From Phoenix dactylifera (lineage: Eukaryota > Streptophyta > Magnoliopsida > Arecales > Arecaceae), in NCBI RefSeq assembly GCF_009389715.1, contig NC_052394.1:21826899-21890898 (forward strand): a stretch of 64,000 nucleotides of DNA. Reading direction: 5' to 3'. The notes beneath the pieces were generated by a model that did not search any database, was not told the origin of the DNA, and was given only the letters and a program-made list of their open reading frames with translations. Positions 25,459 to 37,982 of the stretch are shown one piece after another. Every line of letters begins with the position of its first letter. The stretch's first letter is position 1. Position numbers and translations under genes: made by a program.

Positions 25459-28400
25459 ATGGGATCATCACATGAATATGCTGTTGTGCCGCCAGCCAAT
25501 CCTTCAGCACATGAGCTCGAGAGCGTCGCCATTCACAGCATGGACAACGGATCAGCTCCGGCGATCCCATTTGTGCACAATTCAGCAGCCCCAAAACCTC
25601 CAAGACCCGAACCACAGCGAAGCTTTGCAAGGATACTGATGTCGCAGCCCTTGAAGATCAAGGAGGAGATAAAACGGCTCTCACCGCGGGCAGTGAGGAA
25701 CCCGATGGGAAAGGCCATGCGGAGGATGCAATCCAGTGCAGAATTGGGGCTCAAGAGCCTTCGTTTTCTCGATAAAACAGCAGGCGGCAAGGAGAATGGG
25801 TGGAAGGCCGTGGAGAAGCGGTTCGACCAATTCGCCATCAATGGAAGGCTACCCAAGGAAAATTTTGGGCGCTGCATTGGTTAGTCTCTCTTTGCTTCCT
25901 CGAGCAAAACTTCTTCTTTCTCAGTATTTCAAATGGAAAGAAAAGGTCACCCACCATCTCAGCACTTCTGAGGTCCTTCACTGCACAAAACAAAATATTT
26001 CGATTAAAAACAGTTCATAATAACCTCGCAGAAAGCCTGCAAGTTTGTGATGAAAACTATGTGATCTTAGAGTTTTATTTTGTAAACAGTGTCCCTTTGC
26101 ATCAACCTGATATTGGTCCATCAATGCCAGCGCAGCTTCCTGTATTCTTATACTATGGCAGAAGAGACACTGAAACTACAAACATCTAGATCATAACCAC
26201 TTGAATAAGAAGTAGATTTGCGAACCAGTGTCCATTTGATTTGACTGATATGGAAATTTATATTAAGCAATGCAAAAATCAAGAGCATTTCTTAGAAGAA
26301 AAGGATCTTAATCGAGCATTACATAAGCATCTCTAGCTCAATACCAATGATAACTAATGTTTGCATGGCAAAATTTCCATTCCAAACAAATAATAGTGAA
26401 AGTAGGGAGAACTGGAAGTAAAAGATCTAGGCACGAAGTTATGAGGCTCTAATATTCAAGCTGAATTCCTTTTGAAAGGGATGGCTGATTCCAAGGAGTT
26501 CGCTGGGGAGCTTTTTGTTACCCTAGCAAGACGGAGGAACCTGGAACCGGAGAACGGAATTACAGTAGATGAATTAAAGGAGTTCTGGGAAGAGATGACA
26601 GACCAAAACTTTGATTCCCGGCTACGGATATTCTTTGACATGTAATAATGCCTTACCTTTCTCTTTTCAGCACTTTGACAACACAGTAATTACCTGATGT
26701 AAGTTGCTCTGTTGCATTAGGTGTGACAAGAATGGGGATGGAAAACTTACAGAAGATGAGGTCAAAGAGGTCTGCAGCTTAAGCCCTCTGAATTCCTGTC
26801 AATTCCTTGTCAAGAATTGCTTTTATCAATTAAGATTTCGAATAAAATTGATTCCGATCTGTGTCTTCATCCAAAGGTCATCATTTTGAGTGCCTCGGCA
26901 AACAAACTTGCAAAACTCAAGGGGCATGCTGCAACCTATGCTGCTCTCATAATGGAGGAACTAGACCCTGACCATCTTGGCTATATTGAGGTACCGAGAA
27001 ACCTGTCATGATTTCCAATAAGTTCCCAAATTTGTTCAAACATGAGATCTAGCAGTTCAAAGATAGTAGTACTTACCATTCTCAATCATTTCACCAGATC
27101 TGGCAGCTTGAGACATTACTGCGAGGGATGGTGAGCTCACAGGGAAATGAGAAAACAGTCAAACGTAGTCATAGCCTTGCGAGAACAATGATACCAAAGC
27201 AGTACAGAAACCCAATCAACAGAAGTGTCAGCAAGACAGCAGATTTCGTTCATGAGAACTGGAGGAGGATTTGGGTTCTTTCACTATGGCTGATACTGAA
27301 CATAGCACTATTTATATGGAAATTTTACCAGTACAGGCGGAGATCAGCATATGAAGTGATGGGCTATTGCGTGTGTGTAGCCAAGGGTGCAGCAGAGACC
27401 CTGAAACTGAACATGGCACTCATTCTCCTCCCTGTTTGTCGAAACACCCTTACAACGCTCAGATCAACTGCTCTTGGTAGGCTCATCCCATTTGATGATA
27501 ACATCAACTTCCACAAGGTAAGGAGGCCCTTCCACCACCGAGTCTACTGAAAAGATCTTTAACACAATTTTTATTCTTCTTTCCATTTGCATCTTTTGCA
27601 GACAATTGCATTGGCCATCACAATCGGGGCTCTTATTCATACAGTTGCTCATGTAACATGTGATTTTCCAAGATTAATCACATGCCCAAAGCCGAAATTC
27701 ATGATTTTATTAGGACCAAATTTCAGCTATCAGCAACCCACATATTTAACTCTATTATCCAGTGCTCCAGGGGTCACTGGTGTCCTCATGGTCATCATAA
27801 TGGCATTCTCTTTCACCCTAGCCACACATTCTTTCCGAAGAAGTGTGGTAAAGTTGCCATCACCTATGCACCACTTAGCTGGATTCAATGCATTTTGGTA
27901 TGCCCACCATCTTCTAGTGCTTGTGTATGTCCTCCTGGTTGTGCATTCCTACTTCATTTATCTCACTCGGGAATGGTACAAGAAGACGGTAAGGCCATGC
28001 CTTCTCTGCAGTATATAAATTTCTAAAAGATCATTATCAGCAAATATGAATGATATGAAGAAAAATAAAAATCTAATGTTTCTGCAGACGTGGATGTATC
28101 TATCAATTCCAGTCCTCTTTTATGCCTGTGAGAGACTAATCAGAAAATTTCGCGAGAAAAACTATCGTGTGAGCATTGTTAAGGTAAGCGACCCCTCATG
28201 GATATCTATGGCCTCAAGTAGTAGAAGAATGAGCATTCAGGATCAAATCAACAGAAAAAATAATAAATCTATATCTTCTGTGTATCATACAGGCAGCAAT
28301 ATATCCAGGCAATGTTCTTTCAATACAAATGAAAAGGCCACCAGGTTTCAAATACATGAGTGGAATGTACCTATTTGTCAAATGTCCAGATGTCTCACCC

Positions 28401-29810
28401 TTTGAATGGTATATGTTAACCACCTCCAGAGATAATATGTCCGAATTATAATTTTCCTGTATTCAGCTTCTAATTTGATTTTAACAGGCATCCCTTCTCC
28501 ATCACTTCCGCACCAGGAGATGACTACTTAAGTGTTCATATCCGGACCTTGGGAGACTGGACAACAGAGCTCAGGAATTTATTTGGAAAGGTTAGATCAA
28601 GTCAATAAAAGCAGTTAGAAATTCTAGCGAACATCAAATTTAGAAGGCACAATAACTAAAACAAATTTCTCTTATACAGGTTTGTGAATCACAAGTTTTG
28701 TCTAAGAAGGCCAACCTAGTCAGACTTGAAACAACAGTTGTAGCAGATGCTCAAATTCAAGAAGCTAGGTGAGCAGAAAATAGATTATGGTTTTCACAAA
28801 CTCACACTGGGTAAAATTTCAGCAACCCCGAGCTTCCCATAGTAATAGGACTCTCTTGCAGATTCCCAAAGCTCCTGATAGATGGGCCTTATGGTGCACC
28901 AGCTCAAAATTACAAAAAATATGATATTCTTTTGCTCATCGGGCTTGGAATTGGTGCAACTCCATTTATCAGCATACTAAAGGATCTCCTCAACAATCTG
29001 AAGTCAAATGAAGTAAGTTATATACAATACTGTTTTAAATGTATTAAAAAAAAGTATCACTAAACAAAAAGAAGAATACTGACAGGGTTGAAATTGATGT
29101 AGGAAGTACAGAATATACACAAGTCAGATGTACACAACATCAAAGGAAATAGTCCAGGAAGAGCTTACTTCTATTGGGTGACAAGGGAACAGGGTTCCTT
29201 TGAATGGTTTAAAGGTGTCATGAATGATGTGGCAGAAAGTGACCATAATGTACTTCCTAGAAAATCTGTTGCTTCCTTTACCCTTTACTCTTCACTTCCA
29301 TCTTCCTTTGCAAACTAACCGGTTAAAAATGTCTGGCTATTGCAGAATGTTATAGAAATGCACAACTACTTGACCAGTGTGTATGAAGAAGGTGATGCAA
29401 GGTCAGCTCTGATTGCAATGGTTCAGTCACTACAGCATGCCAAGAATGGTGTTGATATTGTCTCTGGCAGTCGGGTAATTATCTTTCAGCTATAAATTTG
29501 TTGCAATATCAAGCAAAAGAATATGCTTGGCTTATTTCTAACTCATGCATGACAGATTCGGACCCATTTTGCAAGGCCAAACTGGAGGAAAGTGTTCTCA
29601 GACTTAGCTAATACACATAAGTCTTCTCGCATAGGTAAGCTTTACTCAAGTGATCAGGGCATTTATATTATTTGTGCACTTCTTAATTTGTGGACTGCAG
29701 GTGTTTTCTACTGCGGATCTCCAACACTTACAAAACAACTGAGAGATCTTTCACAAGAATTCAGTCATACCACCACAACCCGCTTCCATTTCCACAAGGA
29801 GAACTTTTAG
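25459..29810 (+). CDS. Respiratory burst oxidase homolog (RBOH, NADPH oxidase)
   Basis: Complete gene of 15 coding exons, 857 aa, in frame throughout: 25459-25879, 26479-26641, 26721-26769, 26877-26990, 27098-27517, 27602-27988, 28088-28183, 28293-28408, 28488-28590, 28680-28768, 28862-29012, 29103-29249, 29346-29474, 29556-29634, 29701-29810. It transfers electrons from cytosolic NADPH across the plasma membrane to O2, giving superoxide. A canonical EF-hand loop is at 197-208 ([12 protein letters not shown]); a second (241-252) is degenerate, with Leu at position 5 and Gln at 12. Heme-ligand pairs fit His388/His402 and His491/His504, matching gp91phox spacing. The FAD motif HPFSITS starts at 590, the nucleotide-binding motif is GLGIGATPF, and the C-terminus is HFHKENF. 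Overall it looks closest to RBOHE-type proteins, though subgroup is uncertain. The N-terminal region is shorter than in many family members. Confidence 0.95.
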
Positions 29811-30012
29811 AATGGAGCCAAGAAATATTGATGGACAACATATACTTGTACAGGAAAAGAAAAGAGAGAGGCCAAAATATGACATGTTTTCTTGGATATT
29901 CTATGAACAGAATTTCTATTTTCAGCTGTTTTAGTTATCTTTGCATCATATACATATACGGAGAATATGAGTGAGATATGATTTTCTCTTTCAGCTTTTC
30001 TTGTCACAAGAA

Positions 30013-30906
30013 TTATTCAGGAAACTTCTTTAATTCCAAAGCAGTACCTTGAACCAAGAATTTTCTTCTTTTTTGCTTTTCAGCTCTAGTAGTTCTCCCA
30101 CTTTGTTTCTGAAATTTTCTTTGCCTATTTGAAGTTTCCTGTGTAGTTACTTCCTTATTTGGAGTAGCCTGTACTAATTGTCTTTCAAGTTCTGATGCAG
30201 TTGGCTTTTGCAAAAGCTCCGATAAACTCACCATGCTTTCTGCATTCTGAAATTTTTCTGAGATAGCTATGTCTTTGCCTGGTTCAGATACAGATTTGTC
30301 AGAGTAGCACACTTGCAAAGAAGTTTTAGTACTTTCTGTTTGAATTATGCTTTGCCGCCTTTTGCTACCAAAATCTAATTCTACTTGCTTTTTACCCTTT
30401 AATTCACTCGTTTGGGATGCTTCAAGGAGCTCCAATGTCTTTTTCACACTTCCTACATTTTTAGCACGACCTTTTCTTGTTTTAGTCATAGAAACTCCTG
30501 ACTGGCAAGTGGATTTCTCATACCTGCATCTTCGCAAAGCCAGGGCTTTTAGTGGAATAGAAATGTCAAGGGGTAACAACACATCCTCCAGTTCATGCCA
30601 CTCAAGATCTTCAAAATCCCCATCTTCATATGTCACTCTGTACCAATTTGTTTCGCTGTCATACTTCTCCACCTCTCCAGAATAATAATGATCTCCAAAT
30701 AACTTCAGAACTTTCCTTCCTTCCAGCCATTCACCAAAATATGGATCATCGTTTGATCCAGCATCATTTGTGGTGTCAAGAGGAATGGATGTTGTAGCAA
30801 CAGGAGGCACAGCTGGTACGCCGTTAATTATGATAGCAGGCTCCCCAATCACCTCTGATATAGATGCAGGATTTGGCTCTGGATCATCATGTACTTTTTC
30901 CATCAT
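30013..30906 (-). CDS. Tudor-like domain protein, single coding exon
   Basis: Intact 297-aa frame. Residues about 21-31 read GEPAIIINGVP. Residues 58-115 form a Tudor/PWWP-like barrel module (GEWLEGRKVLKLFGDHYYSG, then YRVTYEDGDFEDLEWHEL). The remainder is Lys/Ser-rich, and the last 35 residues are strongly basic, suggesting a nuclear protein. Plant proteins with this GEPAI..NGVP plus GEWLEGR layout are, as I recall, often labelled dirigent protein 17-like in databases, but no dirigent barrel is visible. A role in reading methylated residues or binding chromatin is inference from the fold only. It is convergent with the RBOH gene: the two stop codons are about 200 bp apart, so the 3' UTRs may overlap. 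Confidence 0.85.
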   Translation of the reverse strand: MMEKVHDDPEPNPASISEVIGEPAIIINGVPAVPPVATTSIPLDTTNDAGSNDDPYFGEWLEGRKVLKLFGDHYYSGEVEKYDSETNWYRVTYEDGDFEDLEWHELEDVLLPLDISIPLKALALRRCRYEKSTCQSGVSMTKTRKGRAKNVGSVKKTLELLEASQTSELKGKKQVELDFGSKRRQSIIQTESTKTSLQVCYSDKSVSEPGKDIAISEKFQNAESMVSLSELLQKPTASELERQLVQATPNKEVTTQETSNRQRKFQKQSGRTTRAEKQKRRKFLVQGTALELKKFPE

Positions 30907-30958
30907 AACACTTGGCTCGAATGTTCCTTTTCATTAGCTAGCAAAGGAAGCGAACACT

Positions 30959-33900
30959 CTATAAGATAGAGGAAGTAAAAAACTTGTCAATAAGTGATGG
31001 AAAATCTAGCTATTAAATAAATGAATGTGAAGAAATCTCAAGTACTGGAGATTCAACATAGAGCAAGCATGATTATTAAGCGAACATTACGAACTTATGA
31101 TCATATGAATATCCCTGATACCATCTTCCATCATTCTTATACATGAAACCTCATTAACCGCACTCCCCCTCCCCAACCCCAACCTGCCAAATGGAAAGGG
31201 AGTGAAACAAGGAGTAGCAGTGGAATGGGGCAGCAAATCTCAAATTTATGCACCCTTAATTGAACCTATAACAACCTGCTCGTACACCTTTGCTTGGATG
31301 GATTACTCCTAATGAAAGAAACCTCACAAGCAATACAAAATGTAAGACAGAGAAGAGGAAAGGACCTAATAGAAATGATGGGAAGATGCTTAGGGCTGAA
31401 CCAAAGAATTGATAGAATTTCAGGTCCAGACCCAAACTCCAATATATGTGAATAAGATCAAGTTGTCAAAAAAATATTGGTAATTAATGTTTAGGATTGA
31501 TTAAAGGTTTAGGGTTCTGCAGTTTTAATTGGATTTCTGTCACAAAGAGGGCTGCTTGGAAGAGAAAAGGTTTCACCATTTACAGGTTCACAAAATGGAG
31601 GATAAGGTGGCTGGACAGAAGCAGATCTGTTTGTTGTGGAGGAAGGTCGTAGTGCTTGGTGAGTCAGCGAGGACTGTTATAAGTTGATTCATAACTTGTT
31701 TAAGCACTGTGATTACAGATAAAAGGACTGAATTAGTTTAAGAGGACAAAAGACAAAAAGAAAATGAGTGAAAGGTGAAACAAATAATAGTAAGTAGAAT
31801 TGCTCCAGACCTAAGAATCTCTTTGAGGTTTGAAAGCACCACAGTCTCACTGTGGCATCACACTATGAAAAAATGACGAGAAAAAAGAACTTTTAATCCA
31901 ACAATTCATCTCGAGCTCTTCAAGAGTCAAAAAGAAAGGATCTTCTCAGAGTATTCTTCAGATTTAAAATGTCCAATACATAGTAGGACAGTTGAAGAGG
32001 AGGCTCCCTTACCTAGAGCACAAAGAAGGGCCAGCTACCAGCTGGTCCACTTTTTTTTTTGTTATCTTTTGTTTCTTTGAACAATCCTATTTATATAAAG
32101 CCTTCTTTAGGTTCAAAGATATGGCCAAGCAACTCTAGTCCTATTTCCCATTATTATAATAAGTTCTTACCAAGAAAGAATTACTTTACAAGGGGATTTG
32201 ACAGTCATCTATTATTGGATCAAAAAAAGGTTCCAGCCGCCTAGAGTAACCACATCTAAACTATTGTATTTCTTCTTTTGTTTAGCTACAGAACATGTTA
32301 TATCTAGCAAAGATTTGAACATCAGATTCTTTAAGTCTAAAAAAAAGTTACGCCACTTCCATGAGAGAAGATGAAAATGTTGTTAGAAAACATGGTTTTG
32401 GGAGCTTATTTACTGCATGATGCATGGATTTGCCATAGGAGTTCAGTTCAGTTCACCATGGAAGCCCTTTCCTGCTACACTATTTCTTGAAATCTCGACA
32501 TTGTGAGGCAACAATTTGAGACATAGGCATCCAACTAATTTTGTCCTCGTCTACATCAGTCACATATAATCTATAATAAATATCTAACAATTGTTCCATC
32601 ATTACCAATAAACCGAGCCTCCACATCTTCTCATCTTTAAATCTTAAAAGTTTGCAAGATATCTATCATCAACTAGAAGGCCCCCAGCACCGTTCCCTTA
32701 AACCCTTCCATCAGCAAGAAAAATGAAGCCCGTCATCCCTCAACTCTCCGATAACCAAAAAATCCGGTTATATACATTTTGCCACACCCCAACAAGACCA
32801 ACACTATGACATGCTCACCCTTCCCATGATAAGCCCTTTCACTGACTTCTTCAAGGCAATTCACATGATTCCTTCTTTCTCACATACTAACTCGTACATC
32901 ACTGATGATGAAGAAACTAAACCATGCATACAACTATACAAGTAAGCTAAGGGAATTTTATCAGATGGATCATATAGGATGCTAGCAAGAACCAAACAAC
33001 ACTGTTTGAAGGTGAGACTCTCTAGCAAATCTTTATTAAGCGTGGAGTTCAGAAATCCACAATTGTGAGAACTCTATCCAATGCAAACAGATAAGATGTC
33101 AAATAACTTATGTTGAATGTCGTTCTCTTGGAAAAATGGCGCCCAAAGGCAGAGATTGATTGATCTAGTAGCATATATTACCTTGAGTTCAAATGACCCA
33201 CATCAAAATTCTCATTTAGATACTTCAAATATCACACATTCAACTTAGGATCCTTTGCACCAAACTCCTAGAGAGCACTGACACCAATCCTAGCCTTGCA
33301 TTGGTCCATCTGCCCCATCAGATTGCATTCAGACATTCTTTTAGAGCATCATATAGTGAAAATACCTGACCATCCTCATCCAATGTTGCTCCTTGTGCTC
33401 ATTTTCCTACATAAGCAAAACTTGAACAAGGTGTATCCCCCCCTAGTTTCTTTGCAGACCCAATTTTTTCAACTTGTTCCAATCAGATGGAAGAGATGGC
33501 ATCACAGATAACAACAGAATATCAAATAGAAAATCAAAGCGGAAAAACCTAACCAAGAAAAGGAAATTTTTCTCTTATTCTTTTGAGATTGCAAAGAACC
33601 ATGGTACGGACCTCACAAATAACAAGAGGATATCAAATCTTCTTGCTCTGCACCCCAACCCCCTTTCACAGTTTTAATGTCCAAATTATCAAGCCTTTCG
33701 ATAATGTAAGCTCAAAAATGCCACATCATCATCCTCCAGTTCAACGAAGTGCCAATTCCTACAACCAAAAGCTGTGAAAATCCAATATTTCATACGCTAC
33801 ACCCTTTCTGAAGCCTTGCCCAATCCCTAGAAGCCAAGCTTCGGGATTTCAAGCTCCAGCCGAGCTCAGCCATGCCAGCTTAACCTGAGCTGACGGCCCA

Positions 33901-34005
33901 CTCGAACAATCCAATTCCCAAGCCCATCACCTAGGTTTAAGGCCAGATAGGGTTCGAAAATGTGAGGTTTAGGATCGCGACCGCGTTCCCTCTACATCCT
34001 CTCAC
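30959..34005 (-). other. Possible long 5' UTR intron of the Tudor-like gene
   Basis: On the - strand a strong donor (GCGGCG then GTGAGA) ends a GC-rich leader-like exon at 34006, and an acceptor TCTTATAG lies at 30959, 53 bp before the ATG. The interval between has no coding signal on either strand. Plant genes often carry such leader introns. This is a model from sequence appearance only; other donors are possible. Confidence 0.35.
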
Positions 34006-34440
34006 CGCCGCGACGGCGCGAGACGACCATCACTGCCGGGATTCGAAGAGAAGGAGGAGGAAAGCGAGAAAGAGAGCTAGGGTTTTGAGTGGTCGACCTG
34101 GAGAGAAGAGAACCGAAGACCGAACCCCGGCGAGTCGCCGAGCTCCATCACCGCCGCCAGGAGAGTGAGAACGGGTGCGCAACGGGGACCAGGAAGGGGA
34201 CGGACTTCGAAAGAAATAAAACCACGGCGAGAAGCGATCGTGGCCGTAGAATTTCGGGTTCGGATTTGAATGCCTTAATTCGAGGATGCAGATCTCACGT
34301 TCTTATTGGATTCCGACCGGGTCTCCGTGAATCTGAACCGTACGATTAGCTGGCAATGACACGAAAAGATTTGTGCTTTCTGATGGTGGGAGGCCATGGT
34401 TTTTAGCGGACCGGGCGAGGGCAAGGGCAGAGGGCTTTGA
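34006..34440 (-). promoter_or_regulatory. GC-rich leader/promoter-like region
   Basis: This 0.4 kb island is far richer in GC than its surroundings. On the - strand it contains AAAACCCTAG (34087-34078), a telo-box-type motif common just downstream of plant transcription starts, followed by a CT-rich stretch. It fits the first, non-coding exon and core promoter of the - strand gene at 30.0-30.9 kb. Open frames on the + strand here are a by-product of GC content. Confidence 0.4.
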
Positions 34441-34739
34441 GCAGGGGGTTTTTATCTTCTTCAACTAATGCCGATCTATTTAATAGTAATTATTGTCTAT
34501 ATCATTTCATTATTAAAACACAATTTTTTTTAAAAAAAAGATGAGAATTTAATTAATTAGTCTGTGTTACAAGATTTTCTGCTAATTATACTCAAAATAG
34601 TGCAGCTATTCTTAAGCAATGTAATAATTATATGCTAAACATTTTTATTTTCAAAATTATAATTTCAATATAAATACTCAAAGAATATTATAATATGACT
34701 TTGATGAATTTTTATAGCCAAATTATAATGATTATAATT

Positions 34740-35265
34740 TTTGATTATTATTATTTTTTTTGCTAAGGCGGGTGGATCATATCTGACGAGTACGGATACA
34801 CCCAATAAAATTAAAAAACTGAATACCTTGAAGTGTCGGGGGCAACTCCCCATCTCCAGCCCATAGGATACTACTGGAGTGACTGGCTACATAACTAACC
34901 ATCCAGTCTACTGTCTCATTAGCTTCACGGAAAACATGTTTTGCCTAGAAGGTCTCTCCGTTCCTGACCATTGTCCAAATATCTCGGAGCAAAGGGTGGA
35001 CACAACCATTACCCCTCGGGCCCCCTCGAATCCAACTAATGACTGTGGCCGAGTCTCCCTCCAGGACAATGGAACTGGCCCGTACAACACACCGGGTGTA
35101 ACAAAGGTCCGCCCAAGCGGCCCTCAACTCCACACCCAGAACCGAAATGCCGAAAAATTGACTGCTCCCAGCAGCCGCGACCCTGGCAGACGGGTCCAGA
35201 ATAACAAAACCCGCACCACCCCACTTACCTCCGTCCAAGATGGACGTATCGGAAACTCGGGGGTG
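34740..35265 (-). mobile_element. 5'-truncated LINE tail with RNase H-like domain
   Basis: On the - strand, the pieces DGGKWGGAGFVILDPS, GVELRAAWADL, LEGDSATVISWIRGGP and, after a frameshift, AKHVFREANETVDWMVSY give the ordered motifs of an RVT_3 RNase H domain. The sequence ends in an A-rich tract near 34765-34740, consistent with target-primed reverse transcription. Frameshifts show it is dead. It belongs to the same LINE family as the copy at 57.5-59.5 kb: both carry CCCCCACCCCCGAG just before the domain. Confidence 0.75.
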
Positions 35266-35299
35266 GGGGATTATTTTCTTTTGACATATGTGCATTTGC

Positions 35300-36376
35300 C
35301 CAAATACTTTTATTAGTTGTATTAAATGGTTTAATATGTATATAAATTCTAATTTTAATTTATATGTGTCATGTATGTATCGATACATGCTTGCCACTAG
35401 ACAATCATTGTGTTGTCATAGCTTAAACTAAAATGGACGTTCAAAAGGATATTTTGATTGTTATAATGATGCAATTTTTTAGGTTGACTCGAGTTTCAAC
35501 TTGTATATTAAAACCTTCTCTAGGTTAAACTTGAACTCCTTTCTCCTCCTTAACAAATAATATCAAAGCTAATGAATCTACGACCTTGGACAACTATAGA
35601 AGTTGTAAAGGTGTTGGAATTGGTAGCTTTGTTTCATGGGCTAGTAGGCCGTGGCATGCTGAGTGGGTGCAACAAATAGACTCAATGTGGCAAGCTGACT
35701 CAATGGAACAAAAACTAGGTTGGATTGAGGACAAGCTTAGGCTTGAAAGAGCAAGTTGTTTTAAGGATCTAAAGAGCTGCAACATACTACATCAAAGTGT
35801 GGTGCATAAAGAATAGATATTGAGTTGGAGCAATAACACGTGGTGTTCTCAAAAAAGTAATTAGGTACAAAGTTTGACCAAAGAGTAATGGATTAGACTC
35901 GAAAGAGAGTTAATTAAATTGGCTCATATATTAAGGCAGAAAATGTTGAGGATTGCATGGTTTAAGCTTTTAGATTTTTTTTTTTTGGTACAAGCTTAAG
36001 CTTTTAGATTGAATTGAGTTTCGACTTATATATAAGTTCTGCCACCATTAGAACTTCCCCTACCCCAGCAAAGGTTAGATGACTATGAAGTCTTCTCTAT
36101 TGAAACCTTCTAATCGCCTTTTGAATTTTGGTGGACTTATCTATCTTGTGTGAGGTATTTATGGAAATGTCAAAATTTTGACTGGGGAGAATTAAAGAAA
36201 ACGTCAACGGGGAACAGGTCAATCATGTATGATGTGTGAGAGATGTGATAAAATATTGATTATCTGTTATTGAGATGCATTTTTGTTCAATCTCTTTCAG
36301 GAAATATTAAGCATGCATAGTGCCAGCCCTGCTTTAGGCAATTTGGAGGGAGAAAAATTCTTGTCTATTCCTTGCT
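35300..36376. other. Intergenic AT-rich DNA
   Basis: No gene or named repeat was recognised. An open frame at 35586-35816 (76 aa, Trp- and Ser-rich) has no recognisable domain. Confidence 0.4.
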
Positions 36377-37982
36377 CACTACAACATAAAAGGTTTATAG
36401 TGGTGGTTAAAATTATGGCAAAAAATATAGCAAATCGTTGATTAAACCAATATCAAGAGTTAGGAAACCATGGCAAGAGGTAACATTGTTGAAAGTATTG
36501 TCTTTAGTCATCCTATAATGATGCTTTGTAACCATCGGTATATATAAGAGGTAACTTTGTTAAAAGTATGGTATTTAGTCATCCTATAGTTAGGATTTGT
36601 AACCATGGGTTTGAACTTAAAACCTCTTGGATTGTTACCTATTACTCAACCACTAAGAGAATATTAGCTTCTAGCATAAAGTTATGGTTATTATACTTAT
36701 ACAAAAATTATTCACGTTATAAAATACTCATTTCAAATATATTGTAACATTTCCTATTTTAGTAATTAATTATTTTTATAAAAAAATAAATCTTCTTCTT
36801 CTTGGCAGAAAAATAAAAATAATTTCTTTTTAATATTCTAAAAGCCTTTTCATGTAAATATTTAAAAATAAATAATTTTAATATATTTCTATAATTGTAT
36901 TTTTTTTCTAAAGTTCTTTAATAGTAGATAATTCATGATTCTTTTTATTCATGTTGTAATCAATAAATAATAGTATTTAATATAGAATATTTTTAATACT
37001 TTAGGTATATATTTTATTTAAGTAGTTTTAATTTTTTTTTGTATTTTTAATATAAATCAAGTTAGTTCAATTATTCAAATTCTTGGTTAAAGCAGTTCTC
37101 ATGCAAGTTTTTTAATAAGTATGACTTATTGTCCCTCCAATAATCAATGAATATTAAAGATTTCTTTTAGAAGAGTGCATAGAAGCTATTATGGACCTCC
37201 CTATATTAATGAATTATTTGCAATATATGCACCTTTCATTGAGTAATAATCACTAATGTATATAAAACTATTTTGAAATAGAATAAAAATTTCAAGCCGA
37301 ACCCAACCTACACTTTTCTAGCTATTTACCTGACTTGACTGATCATGTAATCATCTTGTGAACATATTTGGTCAAATAAAGCTGAAAATAGCATATTTAA
37401 CTTACTAAAAATTATTAAGTGCAAATAGAACATATAGTACTTGATATATATCATAATTTCTAAAATTTATTCGATATATATTTCTAAAATTTCAAATATT
37501 ATCGTTATAAAAAATCAAAACCAGTTTGCAAAGATACTAATTTGTCACAAAAATAAATCATAAATAATTGGCAATGAAAACTATTAGTTATATAATGATG
37601 TATAGATGGTAAAATTTATTTTATTAACAAATGTCAATATTCTACAACAAAACTGCATATACTACCAATTACTAAAAAATATTGTCCTTTAGAATATACC
37701 GTTGCAATATCAAAAATTTTAGCAACATCAGTAAATCATCTTTACAACATTATACACCTTTTACAATAATTTTTTTAAAAATATTACGATAAAATATAAT
37801 TTTTTGTAGTAGTTATAAGATACCGTCGCTATATAATAACTTTTAATAATACTCCGGAGAACCTTTGCAATATTATATATCATTTGTGATATTTCTTAAA
37901 AACATTGAACCTTTACGGTAATAGATTTTGTTGAGTATTCCTAAAATTTCATCATTAATTATAGACTTTACTTGTTGTAATG
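36377..37982. mobile_element. CACTA-like non-autonomous element (tentative)
   Basis: The left end CACTACAACA is matched by an inverted right end (CATTACAACA in reverse complement, 37982-37973), 9 of 10 identical. Subterminal sequence holds short repeated GATACCGTCGC, ATACCGTTGCAATAT and GAACCTTTGCAATATT motifs typical of plant CACTA derivatives. No coding sequence for a transposase is present and no 3-bp target duplication was found, so the boundaries are provisional. Confidence 0.45.
36477..36612. repeat. 71-bp tandem duplication inside the CACTA-like element
   Basis: GAGGTAACNTTGTTNAAAGTA starts at 36477 and 36548. Both units continue through TTTAGTCATCCTATA and TTTGTAACCAT. Confidence 0.85.

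Noticed and set aside
33962-34349. Arg-rich + strand frames near 34.1 kb
   Set aside because: GC-rich leader or promoter DNA, better explained as the first non-coding exon of the - strand gene (AAAACCCTAG motif on the - strand).
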